Below, in pieces: positions 61,741-64,000 of a stretch of DNA of 64,000 nucleotides (position 1 is its first letter; each line of letters starts with the position of its first letter). The stretch comes from Axinella damicornis (Eukaryota; Porifera; Demospongiae; Axinellida; Axinellidae), in assembly GCA_963931865.1 (NCBI GenBank), contig OZ007505.1:5154824-5218823 (forward strand), given 5' to 3'. The notes under the pieces were generated by a model. That model worked only from the letters and a program-made list of their open reading frames with translations, made no database searches and was not told the origin of the DNA. The position numbers and the translations under genes were made by a program.

Positions 61741-64000
61741 ATGTCTTCATCTCCAGGAGAAGGACCTGTGAGAACCAGAGGGCAGTATAAAAGATACCTT
61801 AGGGACTCTACTGCGCCTATCCCAAGATCTACGGTGTGGCGTCTAAACAAGCACACTCCTACTACTGCTGATTTTAGCACATTCAGTGTGACTGATCTTT
61901 CTAGGCAAGAGTCTTCTCTCCAGAATCCTCCAAGTCCTACTATAGTTCCAGTTCAAGTTCCAGGCTGCTCAGGCTCTTCTCCAACTTCTACAAGCCCAGG
62001 CTCCCCAAACTCACTCTCAGCTGCAGATCTATGGTCTCCAAACTCGCTCTCCAGTTTAGGCTCTCCTCCACTCTCCCCTATGAGGCTAGGCTCTCCAAAT
62101 TCACTCACTGGCTTAGATCTAGGCTCTCAGAACTCATTCTCTGGCTTAGACCCTCCTCCGCCCTCTCCTACGGGCCTAGGGTCTCCAATCTCATTCTCAG
62201 ATGTAGGCTCTCCAAACTCAATCTCAGATCCAGGCTCTCCAAGTTCTCTCTCTGGCTTAGACTCTTCTCCACCACAACTGCCCTCTACAGACGAGAATCC
62301 AGAACTTTTGAACCACTGTATCCTGGAGCTGAAATCACACTTTGTGGAGCGGTGTGTGCCATAATGCAATTTTGTTCATCCAATAGGCTTTCCTACACTG
62401 CAATTGGTGAGCTCTTGCAACTGCTGTTGCTCATCTGTCCATTTGCAAACAAGCTTCCAACAAGTTTCTACAGGTTTAAGTCCTTTTTCAAGCAATTTCA
62501 TTCGGGGTATGATCACCAGAAAATCTGTTCAGAATGTTATCTTTCAAAGGAAGATTGCTGCTGTCCTGCAAGTGATCATAAACAGACACCAGCCCATCTT
62601 GTCCATATCTCAGTTCAGAAACATCTACAGACAATCCTTTCAAGTGAGTATTACATTTTGCCCATTACACTTTGTTATGACACTTTGGCTCATGCCTGTT
62701 AGAAGTAGTTTTGTGTATTGCTGGACATTTTATAATGTTGTTTTGTGTTTTATGCAGATCACTGGGAAAGCCTGTGGTGTCCTGCCGACAGGACACAGAA
62801 AGAATCCATAGTCGGTGATGTCAGGGATGGATCAGCTCTACGTCCAATGAGAGCTAAGGACCGCTTCTTTTCGACCCGAGAAAATCTCGCCCTGTCCATG
62901 TCTACTGATGGAGTGCTGCTTTCTAAATCGTCACCATTCAGTTTGTGGCCTGTGTACTTGACAGTCCTCAATCTTCCACCTAAAATCCGCTCGAATGCTG
63001 AAAACATCCTGCTTGCCGGACTCTGGGTTGGACCCACAAAGCCCCCATGAATCTCCTGCTGGATCCCATCATGAAGAATTTTCGTCGACTCTGTACATTG
63101 GGCATGGACATCAAAACAGCAACTGGGCTCAAAAAGATCTGCACATTACCTGCCAAAGCTGCAGCACTTTGTGCAAAGCAATTCAATGGAGAGTTTGGAT
63201 GTTCTGTGTGTATTCACCCTGGAACACGACTTGCTAATGGAGCACGTATCTATCTACCAGACGTAGTGTACCCTGAGCGAACACATGCTGGAATACTTTC
63301 TGCGGCCAGAGAACCAGAAGGAAGCCATCTTGCTGTCACTGGAATCAAGAAGACATCACCTCTAGCAGTCAACTTAGACCTTGTTGCTTCAATTCCTATC
63401 GACTACATGCATGCAGTCTTGGAAGGCGTCATACGTTGGCTAATGCACTCATGGTTTAACTCAACTCACCATGGTCAGCCCCAGTACATTGGTCGTAAGA
63501 TATCTGAAATTGATGCTCAGCTTCTCAAGCAGTGTCCACCTTCTGAGCTTAGCCGCCCCCCACGATCCATCAGAAAGGATTTGAGCTACTGGAAGGCATC
63601 AGAGCTTCGCAGCTGGATGCTTTTTTATTCCCTTCCTCTTCTGCTGGAATATCTTCCACCCCTCTACTGGCACCACTATGCTCTTCTAGTGTGTGCACTG
63701 CACATTTTGCTGCAAGAGCAGATTACTCTTTCGCAAATTAATGCTGCTGATCAGATGCTTCGAGACTTTTATGTTCTCTTACCTGACCTCTATGGTGATA
63801 CTAGTTGCACAGCAAATGCACATTTACTGTCACATCTTTGCAAGTATGTGAGGCTGTGGGGACCCCTCTGGACTCACTCAGCCTTTGGCTTTGAGAGCAA
63901 AAATGGTCAACTCAAGCACCTCTTTCATGGGAAGTCTAATGTCGTCAACCAACTTCTGTTCAATGTGGATGTGTCACCACACCTTACAGCTGATGCATCC
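61741..64000 (+). CDS. TNP2/CACTA-type transposase, partial, frame-broken
   Basis: The N-terminus (MSSSPGEGPVRTRGQYKRYL) is followed by Ser/Pro repeats (LGSPNSLSGLD type). A frame change near 62285-62300 leads to PLYPGAEITLCGAVCAIMQF and a zinc-ribbon-like KICSECYLSKEDCCCPA. A GT-AG intron (about 62646-62758) joins HLQTILS to NHWESLWCPADRTQ. Then come DVRDGSAL, SMSTDGVLLSKSSPFSLWPV and NILLAGLWVGPTKPP; a run of five C at about 63042-63046 is one base short for the continuation MNLLLDPIMKN. The rest is open to the window end: IPIDYMHAVLEGVIRWL and WTHSAFGFESKNGQLKHLFH, the hallmarks of TNP2 and its C-terminal DUF4218-like part. The element should end beyond 64000. Breaks may be decay or base-calling errors in homopolymers. 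Confidence 0.85.

Noticed and set aside
62031..62702. Overlapping ORF beginning MVSKLALQF in the transposase region
   Set aside because: Its first half is a frame shadow of the Ser/Pro repeats; only the part after about 62295 is the true transposase frame.

Overview
This is a 64 kb piece of animal nuclear DNA, eukaryotic and intron-rich, with GT-AG introns that are mostly 0.1-1.5 kb. The gene content (a Mint/X11 PTB-PDZ adaptor, a DAPP1-type SH2-PH adaptor, an NB-ARC protein with a C-terminal membrane segment, a BEN-domain protein and animal piggyBac and TNP2 transposases) says metazoan. Compact genes, non-bilaterian-looking divergence and heavy MITE load make a sponge or other early-branching animal my best guess. 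That is inference; the sequence gives no direct species label.

Layout. (1) 91-2900 (+) is the 3' part of an NB-ARC/STAND gene. (2) 4665-13883 (-) is a complete Mint/X11/APBA gene that I could assemble into 12 exons with consistent phases (940 aa). (3) 15514-30913 (+) is a 34-exon gene for a coiled-coil protein of about 2,120 aa with no family name I recognise. (4) 33790-38276 (+) is a DAPP1-like SH2-PH adaptor whose first exon is unresolved. (5) 39710-46126 (-) is a complete 11-exon glucose-6-phosphate 1-epimerase (279 aa). (6) 46256-51431 (+) holds the first four exons of an adenosine deaminase-like (ADAL) gene, head to head with the epimerase, 129 bp between the two ATGs. (7) From about 52.0 kb to the end the DNA is mostly transposon: a tRNA-type SINE, a 3,042-bp piggyBac with perfect ends nested in a minisatellite, a BEN-domain gene (-), and a TNP2/CACTA-type transposase (+) that runs off the window. 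The missing ADAL exons are probably beyond this block.

Non-genic structure is the most striking part. A palindromic MITE family with TIR starting TAGCCTCGTTCCC (or a TAGTCTCG variant) recurs at least ten times in introns and intergenic DNA, nearly always flanked by a 9-bp target-site duplication. Two minisatellites (42 bp in the DAPP1 gene, 61 bp in the epimerase gene) begin exactly at an exon end and repeat that exon end together with its splice donor. Long poly(G):poly(C) tracts of 21-37 bp occur at least eight times.

The divergent BEN gene and TNP2 transposase, 222 bp apart, with a tandem-repeat array beyond the BEN gene, could be the two genes of one CACTA-like element, parallel to the tnpA/tnpD pair of plant elements. 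This is a hypothesis; the far end of the element lies outside the window. Frameshifts in both transposase genes fall partly in homopolymers, so decay and assembly error cannot be told apart here.
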